Shown here piece after piece: positions 53,518-61,854 of a stretch of 64,000 bases of DNA. The notes beneath the pieces were generated by a model, which saw only the letters and a program-made list of their open reading frames with translations, had not been told where the DNA came from and did no database searches. The position numbers and the translations under genes are program-made. Numbering within the stretch: position 1 is the first letter of the stretch; each line of letters begins with the position of its first letter. The stretch covers positions 1 through 64,000 of the forward strand of contig JAFXXQ010000026.1 of assembly GCA_017542145.1 (NCBI GenBank), written 5' to 3'. The DNA comes from Bacteroidaceae bacterium. GTDB lineage: Bacteria > Bacteroidota > Bacteroidia > Bacteroidales > Bacteroidaceae.

Positions 53518-55740
53518 ATGGAATCACTAAGAACACAGGTTGTCGGAGAGGCATTCAAGAAGAAGCCCCTCGACGTGGAAGCGCCGGCTGAACGCCCTTG
53601 CGAGTATTTTGCAAAACACGTGTTTAACCGCGAGAAAATGTACAAGTACCTGACCAAGGATATCTATGAAAAGATGATGTCCGTCATCGACGGCGGTGCG
53701 GGGCTTGACCGCAAAGTGGCCGACGCGGTGGCTGCCGGCATGATGCAGTGGGCCCGCGAGAACGGCGTCACACACTATACCCACTGGTTCCAGCCCCTCA
53801 CCGAAGGCACCGCCGAGAAGCACGACAGCTTCATCGAGCACGACGGCAAGGGGGGCATGATAGAGGAGTTCAGCGGCAAGCTGCTCGTGCAGCAGGAGCC
53901 GGACGCCTCGTCGTTCCCCAGCGGCGGCATCCGCAGCACCTTCGAGGCGCGCGGCTACTCGGCCTGGGACCCCACCAGCCCCGTCTTCATCATTGACGAC
54001 ACGCTCATCATCCCCACCGTATTCATCTCTTACTCAGGCGAATCGCTCGACTACAAAGCTCCGCTGCTGCGGGCGCTGAAGGCCGTCAACGTGGCAGCGA
54101 CGGAGGTGTGCCATTACTTCGACCCCGCGGTGAAGAAGGTCACCAGCAACCTCGGTTGGGAGCAGGAGTATTTCCTTGTGGACGAAGGCTTGTACGCCGC
54201 CCGCCCCGACTTGCTGCTGACGGGCCGCACGCTGATGGGGCACGACAGCGCCAAGAACCAGCAGATGGACGACCACTACTTCGGCTCCATCCCCGAGCGT
54301 GTCGCTGCCTTCATGCGCGACCTTGAGATTCTGGCGCTCGAACTCGGCATCCCCTGTAAGACGCGCCACAACGAGGTGGCTCCCAACCAGTTCGAGATGG
54401 CTCCTATCTTCGAGGACACCAACCTCGCCGTGGACCACAACATGCTGCTGATGTCGCTGATGAAGCGCGTGGCCCGCAAGCACGGCTTCCGCGCCCTGCT
54501 TCACGAAAAGCCTTTCGCCGGCATCAACGGCAGCGGCAAGCACAACAACTGGAGCCTCTCGACCGACACAGGCGTGCTGCTCCATGCCCCCGGCAAGACA
54601 CCCGAGCAGAACCTCCGCTTCGCCGTATTCATCGTGGAGACGCTGATGGGCGTCTGGAAGCACAACGGCTTGCTGAAGGCCAGCATCATGAGCGCCACCA
54701 ACGCTCACCGTCTGGGCGCCAACGAGGCTCCGCCTGCCATCATCTCCAGCTTCCTCGGCAAGCAGCTGAGCGAGCTGCTCGACCATATTGAGAAGGCCGA
54801 CAAGGACGACCTCTTCCAGATGGACGGCAAGCAGGGCATGAAGCTCGACATCCCCGAGATTCCCGAACTGCTGATTGACAACACCGACCGCAACCGCACC
54901 AGCCCGTTTGCCTTCACGGGCAACCGCTTCGAGTTCCGTGCCGTGGGCAGCGAGGCCAACTGCGCCAGCGGCATGATTGCGCTGAACACCGCCGTGGCTG
55001 AGGCCCTGACTGACTTCAAGCGCCGTGTGGATGAGCGGATAGCAGCGATAGTGAAGAATCCGGAGTTCACGGAGGGCAAACACAACGCCACGTTCCATGC
55101 CATCATCGACATCCTCCGCGAGGACATCAAGACGTGCAAGCCCATCCGTTTCGACGGCAATGGCTACAGCGACGAATGGAAGGCCGAGGCTGCCCGGCGT
55201 GGGCTCGACACCGAAACCAGCTGCCCCGTCATCTTCGAGCGCTACCTTGACGCGGACAGCATCGCCATGTTCGAAAGCATGGGCGTGATGACGAAGAAGG
55301 AACTCGAGGCCCGCAACGAGGTGAAATGGGAGACCTACACCAAGAAGATTCAGATTGAGGCCCGCGTCCTCGGCGACCTTTCCATGAACCACATCATCCC
55401 CGTGGCAACCCGTTACCAGAGCCAGCTGCTGAACAACGTGGAACGCATGCATGGCGTCTTCCCCGCCGAGAAGGCCGACGAGCTCAGCGCCCGCAACATG
55501 AAGCTCATTGAGGAGATTGCCTTCCGCACCAGCAGCATCGAGACACAGGTGGAGGAACTTGTGGCAGCCCGCAAAGTGGCTAACAAAATCGACGATGAGC
55601 ATCGGAAGGCCATTGCCTATCACGACACCATCGCTCCCATGCTGGACACCATCCGTCGGCAGATTGACAAGCTGGAGCTCATTGTGGACGACGCTCTCTG
55701 GCCCCTGCCGAAGTACCGCGAGCTGCTCTTCATCCGGTAA
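53518..55740 (+). CDS. glnN: Glutamine synthetase type III
   Basis: Makes glutamine from glutamate, ammonia and ATP. The product has 740 residues from ATG 53518 (MESLRTQVVGEAFKKKPLDV), the usual size for GSIII. Seen: PLTEGTAEKHDSFIE (GSIII N-terminal signature), GWEQEYFLVDE (metal Glu), TRHNEVAPNQFEMAPIFEDT, and INGSGKHNNWSLSTDTG (glutamate/ammonium loop). Called glnN or glnA in related genomes. Last gene of the gltB-gltD-dapF-dapL unit, so ammonium uptake, PII, GS and GOGAT are all encoded within 15 kb. Confidence 0.96.
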   Translation: MESLRTQVVGEAFKKKPLDVEAPAERPCEYFAKHVFNREKMYKYLTKDIYEKMMSVIDGGAGLDRKVADAVAAGMMQWARENGVTHYTHWFQPLTEGTAEKHDSFIEHDGKGGMIEEFSGKLLVQQEPDASSFPSGGIRSTFEARGYSAWDPTSPVFIIDDTLIIPTVFISYSGESLDYKAPLLRALKAVNVAATEVCHYFDPAVKKVTSNLGWEQEYFLVDEGLYAARPDLLLTGRTLMGHDSAKNQQMDDHYFGSIPERVAAFMRDLEILALELGIPCKTRHNEVAPNQFEMAPIFEDTNLAVDHNMLLMSLMKRVARKHGFRALLHEKPFAGINGSGKHNNWSLSTDTGVLLHAPGKTPEQNLRFAVFIVETLMGVWKHNGLLKASIMSATNAHRLGANEAPPAIISSFLGKQLSELLDHIEKADKDDLFQMDGKQGMKLDIPEIPELLIDNTDRNRTSPFAFTGNRFEFRAVGSEANCASGMIALNTAVAEALTDFKRRVDERIAAIVKNPEFTEGKHNATFHAIIDILREDIKTCKPIRFDGNGYSDEWKAEAARRGLDTETSCPVIFERYLDADSIAMFESMGVMTKKELEARNEVKWETYTKKIQIEARVLGDLSMNHIIPVATRYQSQLLNNVERMHGVFPAEKADELSARNMKLIEEIAFRTSSIETQVEELVAARKVANKIDDEHRKAIAYHDTIAPMLDTIRRQIDKLELIVDDALWPLPKYRELLFIR

Positions 55741-55804
55741 AACCGCGGGCTAAGACTGTGCTATTCCTTATATAAGAGCAGCGGGCAGCTTCCTTCCCTA
55801 TCGT

Positions 55805-55861
55805 CCAAAGCCGTTGGGACACCTTGCCTAACCCGTTAGGACAGGTGTCCCAAGCGCTTTG
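55805..55861 (+). terminator. Strong hairpin after the GSIII gene
   Basis: TGGGACACCTTGCCTAA (55815-55831) pairs with TTAGGACAGGTGTCCCA (55836-55852) at 15 of 17 positions around a 4-base loop; the outer CCAAAGC/GCTTTGG also pair. No long T run follows, so it may be a terminator for the gltB unit or only a structural part of the following repeat array. Confidence 0.5.
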
Positions 55862-55882
55862 GTGTAGTTAAAGCTGTAAGCC

Positions 55883-56008
55883 CATGCCGAAGGGCTGCCC
55901 TCTCAGCGTCAAACGCTAATTTCTCAGCATCAAACGCTACGCTGCCAGCATCAAACGCTAATTTCCCAGCATTAAACGCTGGCCACACAGCGTTAGAAAG
56001 AAACCGAT
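55883..56008. repeat. 21-bp-period array A7 (6 units)
   Basis: CAGC(G/A)T(C/T)AAACGCT units start at 55904, 55925, 55946, 55967 and 55988, with a related unit at 55883. Bases from about 55875 match array A6 over about 75 bases. Minus-strand heptads: FNAGKLA, FDAGSVA, FDAEKLA, FDAERAA. Confidence 0.88.
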
Positions 56009-56061
56009 TTACGCATTCTTTTTCGTCAAATCCCATTCAAACGCACTTCTCGACCCGTTTC

Positions 56062-56366
56062 GTGACAATTGTGACAATTAGACAGCCATTTTGCGCACGC
56101 TTTCTGCGGGAACAGCGACCCCATCGGGCGATTTGGGATGTTCATGCGGGGCGGGTTGGAAGCAGTTTTATGGGTAAAAGTAGCAGTTTTTACTAAAAAA
56201 TGATGAAAAATGAGTAGAAATAGATGAAAATAGAGATAAAATTATATAATAATATATATATAATAATTTATTATCTTATTCATTTTCTTATACTTATCTT
56301 TTTCCTCCCCCGTTTTCGGCGTCCGAAGCGTGCGCAAAATGGCTGTCTAATTGTCACAATTGTCAC
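56062..56366. repeat. Long perfect inverted repeat (41-nt arms, 223-nt AT-rich loop)
   Basis: Bases 56062-56102 and 56326-56366 are perfect reverse complements, 41 of 41. The outer parts carry a 9-bp tandem word TTGTCACAA; the inner parts are GC-richer (AGACAGCCATTTTGCGCACG). The loop is strongly AT-rich (about 56180-56300) and has no gene. Another TTGTCACAA copy lies near 56467-56475, outside the right arm. Candidate MITE, cruciform or regulatory element. Confidence 0.85.
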
Positions 56367-56486
56367 AACTGTTAAAAAACGCCTGAAAACCCTTTCATTT
56401 TCAACGCTTTTTTTGACGGAAAACGCTCAAAAATCGGGGAAAGAGCCGCATTTCGGCTGTGGAATTGTCACAACCGCGGGCAGGGA

Positions 56487-57884
56487 TTAGGATGCTATGA
56501 ATGCCTCCACGTCGTCGGCGTGGTAGGGGATTATCTGTTCGCCCAGCACACGGCAGCCGTCGGGGGTGATGAGCAGGTCGTCCTCGAGACGTATGCCGCC
56601 GAAGTCGCGATAGGTGTCCAGCAGGTCGTAGTTGATGAACTCCTTGTGCAGCCCCTCGCCACGCCACTGGTCGATGAGGGCGGGGATGAAGTAGATGCCT
56701 GGCTCGTCGGTGAGCACCCATCCGGGCTGGATGCGGCGTCCGCAGCGAAGGCAGTTGGTGCCGAACTGGGTGCTGGGGCGTACCTCGTCGTCAAAGCCCA
56801 CATACACCTGGCCGAGGCCTTCCATATCGTGCACGTCCATACCCATCATGTGGCCCAGTCCGTGCTGGAGGAACATCGCGTGGGCGCCTGCTGCTACGGC
56901 ATCCTCCACGTTGCCCTTCATCAGCCCGAGGTCCTTCAGCCGCTCCGTCATCAGGCGGCAGACGTCGAGGTGCATATCCAGCCACTTCACGCCAGGACGG
57001 GCCTTGGCAATGACGAGGTCGTGGCAGGCGACGACGATGTCGTAGATGTCGCGTTGGCGGGCCGTGAACTTGCCGCTGACGGGCGTCACGCGCGTGTTGT
57101 CGGAGCAGTAGTGGTTCACCGTCTCGGCACCTGCATCGACGAGCAGCAGCCGTCCCTCCTCAAGGGGGCGCAAGGAGGGCGAGCCGTGGAAAATCTCGCC
57201 GTGCTGGCTGACGATGCTGTTGAACGACACCTTGGCACCCTGGCTGACGGCAATGCCCTCCATCAGTCCTGCAATGGCCTTCTCGGTATTGCCCGGACGG
57301 ACGGCCCGCATAGCTGCCGTGTGCATCGCATAGCCGATGGCCATGGCCCGCTCAATCTCGGCAATCTCCTCGGCAGACTTGACGGCACGCATATCGACCA
57401 CCGCCTTGATGAGCGCCACGCTGGCACGTGTCCGTGTTTCCAGTGGATGGATGCCCAGCAGGTCAGCAATCTGAATCATCGTGTCGTGGCGGTAGGGGGG
57501 CAGATAGTGCACCGTCTGGCCCTTGGCCCGTGCTCCGTCGATGAGGCTTTTCAGCGTGCTCATCGGGGCCGACTGACCGATGCCTGCTTCCAGGGCAAGG
57601 TCGTGGACCGAGGGCACGAAGCCCGTCCAGATGATATCCTCGATGTCTTGGTCGTCGCCGATGAGCCACTCCTCGCCTGTGTCGGCATCGATGACACCAG
57701 CCAGCCCCTCGCGATGCTGGGCGAAGAAGTAGAGGAACGATGAATCCTGACGATGAGGCCCGTAGCTGTTGGCAGGGTAGTTGCAGGGCGCCTCGTTGTT
57801 GCCCATAATGACGATGAGGCCGCTACCGACCTTCTCGCGTAGCGTAATGCGACGTTGGATGTAGGTTTCCTTGGAGAATAACAT
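56487..57884 (-). CDS. pepP: Xaa-Pro aminopeptidase (M24 family)
   Basis: Removes N-terminal residues preceding proline. The product has 465 residues, no signal peptide. N-terminal creatinase-like domain (about 1-170), then the pita-bread metallopeptidase domain. The five metal ligands appear in LLLVDAGAETVNHYCSDNTR (two Asp), LQHGLGHMMGMDVHD (His), VLTDEPGIYFIP (Glu) and GGIRLEDDLLI (Glu). It starts 6 bases after the epimerase gene, so the two are co-transcribed. Confidence 0.96.
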   Translation of the reverse strand: MLFSKETYIQRRITLREKVGSGLIVIMGNNEAPCNYPANSYGPHRQDSSFLYFFAQHREGLAGVIDADTGEEWLIGDDQDIEDIIWTGFVPSVHDLALEAGIGQSAPMSTLKSLIDGARAKGQTVHYLPPYRHDTMIQIADLLGIHPLETRTRASVALIKAVVDMRAVKSAEEIAEIERAMAIGYAMHTAAMRAVRPGNTEKAIAGLMEGIAVSQGAKVSFNSIVSQHGEIFHGSPSLRPLEEGRLLLVDAGAETVNHYCSDNTRVTPVSGKFTARQRDIYDIVVACHDLVIAKARPGVKWLDMHLDVCRLMTERLKDLGLMKGNVEDAVAAGAHAMFLQHGLGHMMGMDVHDMEGLGQVYVGFDDEVRPSTQFGTNCLRCGRRIQPGWVLTDEPGIYFIPALIDQWRGEGLHKEFINYDLLDTYRDFGGIRLEDDLLITPDGCRVLGEQIIPYHADDVEAFIAS

Positions 57885-57890
57885 ATTGGT

Positions 57891-59111
57891 TTATTTACGA
57901 TTGAATGATTTGCGGTTAACGATGCTGGATGCTTTTTCCTTGAGGTCTTTGAGGACTTTGGGAACCTTAAGGCTTTTAAGGACATTAAGGCTTTTGGGAA
58001 CTATCGGGGCTTTCGGTTCATAGGGGGTTTTCTTGGTTTTCAGCCAGCCTTCAGCCAAGTACCAGGCAATGGTCTCGCGAGTGCCACGGGCCAGGTCGTA
58101 GTCGGCTTTGAAACCCAGTTCGCTGACGAGAGGCTCGGTGTCGCACAGCCAGTTGCGTTGGCTGAGGATGCGGTACTTGTCGTTGTTCAGCGTGACGGCT
58201 TTGCCCGTCAGCCGACTATAAAGGCTGCCGATGGAACAAGCCACCCTGCCCAGCCACAGAGGCGCCGTCAGGCGGATGACAAAGCGTTTGTCCAAAGCCT
58301 GCTTGACCAACTGCGAGAAGTCCTTGCTGGTATGCACATCGCCATCGGTCACAAAGTAGGCACGTTCCGTTACCTCTTTTTCAATAGCCAGGAAGACGGC
58401 CTTCACCAGGTCGCGGACGTAGATGAACGTGATGTCCTGATGCTTGAAACCCAGGGCGAAGTCAAACCCCCGCTGGATGCCCTGCACCATCAACAGGTAG
58501 TCCTTATCGCGCGGACCATAGACCCCCGTCGGGCGGAATACCACCCATGGGAAACGTTCAGCATCTTTCAGGTACTCCTCCACACAGAGCTTCGATATGC
58601 CGTAGGCCGTGTTAGGCTGCGGTTCGTCGTCGGTAGTGATGGGCTGATGAGGCATACGTTCGTGTTGAGGTCCCCAGGCCCCCAGCGAACTGAGGAAGAT
58701 GAACTGCCTCGGCACCATCTGGCAACGCATCAGCTCGTCGACGAAATTCCTTGTTCCTACAAAGTTCACCTGATAGAACACCTCCTTGTTGGGGCATTTC
58801 GTAGCTCCTGCGCAATGAATAATGTAGTCCCATCCTTGTCCGTCCTGCTCGCGCTTGAAGTCCAGCAATTGGTTGTGCAGATGGTCGACGTTGGCATAGT
58901 CCAGCTCAATGAAGTGGATGCGCTCATCCTGGAGATAGCGTCGGCTGCTGGTACTGCGGATGCCCGCCCACACGTCGAAGCCCTTCTCCAGTGCCCGTTC
59001 GACCATAAACGAGCCGATGAACCCGCTGGCGCCCGTCACCAATAAACGCTGACGGACCTCGGGAACATCCAAGTCCCACGAAAACGAGAGTTGTGTAGCC
59101 ATTTCCACCAT
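57891..59111 (-). CDS. NAD-dependent epimerase/dehydratase (extended SDR)
   Basis: The product has 406 residues from ATG 59111 (MVEMATQLSF); the frame stays open further upstream, but that part overlaps the -7 box. Rossmann motif LLVTGASGFIGSFMVERALE (TGxxGxxG) near residue 25, and the catalytic YxxxK as TAYGISKLCVEEYL. Substrate is unknown; a nucleotide-sugar or steroid-like substrate is possible. The C-terminal 40 residues (SLNVLKSLKVPKVLKDLKEK) are encoded by 9-bp repeats at 57935-58007 and look like repeat-derived sequence, not part of the fold. Precedes pepP by 6 bases. Confidence 0.9.
   Translation of the reverse strand: MVEMATQLSFSWDLDVPEVRQRLLVTGASGFIGSFMVERALEKGFDVWAGIRSTSSRRYLQDERIHFIELDYANVDHLHNQLLDFKREQDGQGWDYIIHCAGATKCPNKEVFYQVNFVGTRNFVDELMRCQMVPRQFIFLSSLGAWGPQHERMPHQPITTDDEPQPNTAYGISKLCVEEYLKDAERFPWVVFRPTGVYGPRDKDYLLMVQGIQRGFDFALGFKHQDITFIYVRDLVKAVFLAIEKEVTERAYFVTDGDVHTSKDFSQLVKQALDKRFVIRLTAPLWLGRVACSIGSLYSRLTGKAVTLNNDKYRILSQRNWLCDTEPLVSELGFKADYDLARGTRETIAWYLAEGWLKTKKTPYEPKAPIVPKSLNVLKSLKVPKVLKDLKEKASSIVNRKSFNRK
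57935..58007. repeat. 9-bp repeats encoding the epimerase C-terminus
   Basis: CTTTGAGGT/CTTTGAGGA and TTAAGGCTT/TTAAGGACA/TTAAGGCTT have period 9. They translate as Leu-Lys-rich triplets (VLK, SLK, DLK). Confidence 0.75.
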
Positions 59112-59130
59112 CACGTCACTTTCACGGATG

Positions 59131-59138
59131 CAAAAATA
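59131..59138 (-). promoter_or_regulatory. -7 element of epimerase-pepP
   Basis: TATTTTTG on the minus strand, 19 bases before ATG 59111. Confidence 0.6.
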
Positions 59139-59181
59139 GCCATTTTTTCGCAAACTTGTGCACCATTCCGATTTTTTTGTC

Positions 59182-59189
59182 TATCTTTG
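59182..59189 (+). promoter_or_regulatory. -7 element of rnr
   Basis: TATCTTTG, 20 bases before ATG 59210; a TTG lies 23 bases further upstream. Confidence 0.6.
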
Positions 59190-59209
59190 CGAATAAAATC
59201 CTACGCACT

Positions 59210-61246
59210 ATGGGAAAATCACCAGAAAGAAAGGCTCGCCGTATGACTAAACGGATGCTTACGGCTGCTATGGCGGATATGTTCGCCGAGTACGACGACA
59301 TCACCCTCAACAAAGTGTTTCAGGAACTCCGCCTGAAAACTCACCCCCTGAAGATGCTGGCCGCTGACGTCATCCAGGAGATGCTGGAGGACGGCTACAT
59401 CGAAGAAGGCCGCAAGGGGCACTATCATATCAGCGCCGCCCAACAGAGTGGCGAGGAGCCTGAGGAAGAAGAGGACACCATCATCGGACGCCAGTTCGTC
59501 GGCACCCTGAAGGTGGGAAAAAACAGCGCCTACCTGCTCAGCAACAGTCGCGACCTCCCAGCCGACATCTTCATCCCCACTAGCAAGCTCAAGGGCGGCC
59601 ACACAGGCGACAAAGCCGTCGTCAAGGTCGTCGAATGGCCAGGCAACTCGCGCAACCCCATTGGCCATGTCGTGGACATTCTCGGGAAAACAGGTGACAA
59701 CACTACTGAAATGCACGCCATCTTGGCTGAGTATGGTCTGCCCTACGTCTATCCTCAGGCGGTCGAGGATGCTGCCAATCACATCTCCGACGTGATTTCG
59801 GAAGCCGACATCGCACAGCGCGAAGACTTCCGCGACGTCCTCACCTTCACCATCGACCCCTACGATGCCAAGGACTTCGACGATGCCCTCAGCATCCGCC
59901 GTATGAAGGACGGGCAGTGGGAAATCGGCGTCCACATCGCCGACGTCACCCATTATGTCAACGAGGGTGGCATCATCGACAAGGAGGCCCAGAAGCGCGC
60001 CACCAGCGTCTATCTCGTCGACCGCACCATCCCGATGCTGCCCGAGCGCCTCTGCAACTACATCTGCTCCCTCCGCCCCGACGAGGACAAGCTCTGCTAT
60101 GCCGTCATCGTGCATATGGACGACAAGGGGCGCGTGCGCTACAACAAGATTGTCCACACCGTCATACGCAGCAACCGACGCTATAACTACGAGGAGGTCC
60201 AGGACATCATCGACCGCGAGCTCGAGAAAGAGCGTCACCCCTACGGCACCTTCAGGGACAAGACCGCTGCGCCGCTACCGGGCGACGAGTATGCCGCCGA
60301 GCTGATGACCCTCCACCGGTTGGCACAGATTCTCCGCAAGGAACGTTTCGAGCACGGCTCCATCGCCTTCGACCGCGTGGAGGTTGGCTTCGACATCGAT
60401 GAGAAAGGCCACCCCATCAGCGTCCATCTCAAGGAGCAGACAGAGAGCCATCAGCTGATAGAGGAATTTATGCTGTTGGCTAACCGTATCGTGGCCACCA
60501 CCATCGGCGCTGTACCCTCGAAACAACAGAAGGTCTTCCCCTATCGTATCCACGACCTCCCCGACGTAGAGAAGCTCGACAACGTAGCTCACTTCATCAG
60601 CCGCTTTGGCTACAAGCTCAAGACTACGGGCGACAAGCAGGCCGTCTCTGCCAGCATCAACAAACTCCTTGCCGACGTCAAGGGCAAGCGCGAGCAGAAT
60701 CTCATCGAGACTATCTCGCTGAAAGCAATGCAGAAAGCCCGCTACTCAACCGACAACATCGGCCACTACGGCCTTGCATTCGACTACTATACCCACTTTA
60801 CTTCGCCCATCCGTCGCTATCCCGATATGATGGTTCACCGTCTCCTCGCCCGCTATCTGGCAGGGGGGCGCAGCGTCTCCAAAGCCAAATACGAAGAACT
60901 CTGCGACCACTCCAGCGCTATGGAACAGCTGGCAGCCTCAGCTGAACGCGCTAGCATCAAGTACAAGCAGGTGGAGTTTATGCAGGACCGTATGGGTCAG
61001 GTGTTCGATGCCGTCATCAGCGGCGTTACCGAATGGGGGCTTTACGCTGAAATCACGGAGAATAAGTGCGAAGGCCTCATCCCGATGCGCGACCTTGACG
61101 ACGACCATTATGAGTTCGATGAACGCAACTACTGCCTCGTCGGCCGCCGCACTCACAACCGCTATTATCTGGGCGACCCCGTGAAGGTGGAGGTTTCCCA
61201 CTGTGATTTGGAAAAGAAACAACTCAATTTCCTCCTCGTAGGATGA
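59210..61246 (+). CDS. rnr: Ribonuclease R
   Basis: A 3'-5' hydrolytic exoribonuclease acting on structured RNA. The product has 678 residues from ATG 59210 (MGKSPERKARRMTKRMLTAA). N-terminal wHTH-like segment, cold-shock domains near 85-200, RNB catalytic domain with the Asp cluster TIDPYDAKDFDDALSIRRMK, HYGLAFDYYTHFTSPIRRYP and a C-terminal S1 domain (VISGVTEWGLYAEITENKCE). It lacks the long basic tail of enterobacterial RNase R. The next gene begins over its stop codon. Confidence 0.97.
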   Translation: MGKSPERKARRMTKRMLTAAMADMFAEYDDITLNKVFQELRLKTHPLKMLAADVIQEMLEDGYIEEGRKGHYHISAAQQSGEEPEEEEDTIIGRQFVGTLKVGKNSAYLLSNSRDLPADIFIPTSKLKGGHTGDKAVVKVVEWPGNSRNPIGHVVDILGKTGDNTTEMHAILAEYGLPYVYPQAVEDAANHISDVISEADIAQREDFRDVLTFTIDPYDAKDFDDALSIRRMKDGQWEIGVHIADVTHYVNEGGIIDKEAQKRATSVYLVDRTIPMLPERLCNYICSLRPDEDKLCYAVIVHMDDKGRVRYNKIVHTVIRSNRRYNYEEVQDIIDRELEKERHPYGTFRDKTAAPLPGDEYAAELMTLHRLAQILRKERFEHGSIAFDRVEVGFDIDEKGHPISVHLKEQTESHQLIEEFMLLANRIVATTIGAVPSKQQKVFPYRIHDLPDVEKLDNVAHFISRFGYKLKTTGDKQAVSASINKLLADVKGKREQNLIETISLKAMQKARYSTDNIGHYGLAFDYYTHFTSPIRRYPDMMVHRLLARYLAGGRSVSKAKYEELCDHSSAMEQLAASAERASIKYKQVEFMQDRMGQVFDAVISGVTEWGLYAEITENKCEGLIPMRDLDDDHYEFDERNYCLVGRRTHNRYYLGDPVKVEVSHCDLEKKQLNFLLVG

Positions 61247-61824
61247 TTCGCAGGGCTGACAACAACGACTTTCGCGAGCTGGCCGCTCTGTTCCGTCAAA
61301 AAAGTATGACTTTGGGCACACTGCTGGGTGTCTATTACATCGTGAAGTTCTGTCTCTTCCCATTGAGCTTCCGTTCGGGCCTGGCAGGGATGTTGTTTAT
61401 CGTTTTGACGCTGTTTGTGCCTTTTGTGGCATGGAGGATGGTCAAACGTTTCCAGATGGAGAAGATGCCCGAAGGAATGCCGTTTGTTACCGCGTGGACG
61501 TTTGCACTGAGGATTTTCTTTTTTGCATCGTTATTGGTTGCTGTGGCACATTATATCTATTTCGCCTTCCTTGACGGTGGAGCATTGGCCCAAGCCTATA
61601 CCGATAACCTTGCCCAGTTACGCGAGACCTCCATTGAGGGGGTCACGAACCAAATGACATGGCAGAGCCAGCTTGACGCGTTCGAGAAAACCTTTGAGTC
61701 CGTTGCCGCCCTTAAACCTATTCAGCTGGTAATGGAGTTGCTGGTCAACAACCTTTTCTGGGGCAGCATTGCCGCTCTCTTCATTGCCTTGTTCACCAAA
61801 CACCCTAAAACCTTTAACCCTTAA
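61243..61824 (+). CDS. DUF4199 membrane protein
   Basis: The product has 193 residues with four membrane segments (GTLLGVYYIVKFCLFPLSF, LAGMLFIVLTLFVPFVAWRM, FALRIFFFASLLVAVAHYIY and a C-terminal segment). The layout, with a long loop before TM4, fits DUF4199 of Bacteroidota. ATG 61243 overlaps the rnr stop; an internal ATG giving MTLGTLLGVY is an alternative start. The stop codon lies in CCCTTAA 7-bp repeats (TKHPKTFNP). Function unknown. Probably co-transcribed with rnr and the glycosyltransferase. Confidence 0.83.
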   Translation: MIRRADNNDFRELAALFRQKSMTLGTLLGVYYIVKFCLFPLSFRSGLAGMLFIVLTLFVPFVAWRMVKRFQMEKMPEGMPFVTAWTFALRIFFFASLLVAVAHYIYFAFLDGGALAQAYTDNLAQLRETSIEGVTNQMTWQSQLDAFEKTFESVAALKPIQLVMELLVNNLFWGSIAALFIALFTKHPKTFNP

Positions 61825-61852
61825 CCCTTAACCTTTACCCCCCCCCAAAAAA
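61801..61852. repeat. 7-bp CCCTTAA repeats at a gene end
   Basis: CCCTTAA-type words in tandem, followed by runs of C and A before the next ATG. The minus strand is telomere-like (TTAAGGG). Confidence 0.75.
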
Positions 61853-61854
61853 AA

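Noticed and set aside
56180..56300. A second replication origin in the AT-rich loop
   Set aside because: No DnaA boxes are present; the AT richness is explained as the loop of the long inverted repeat.
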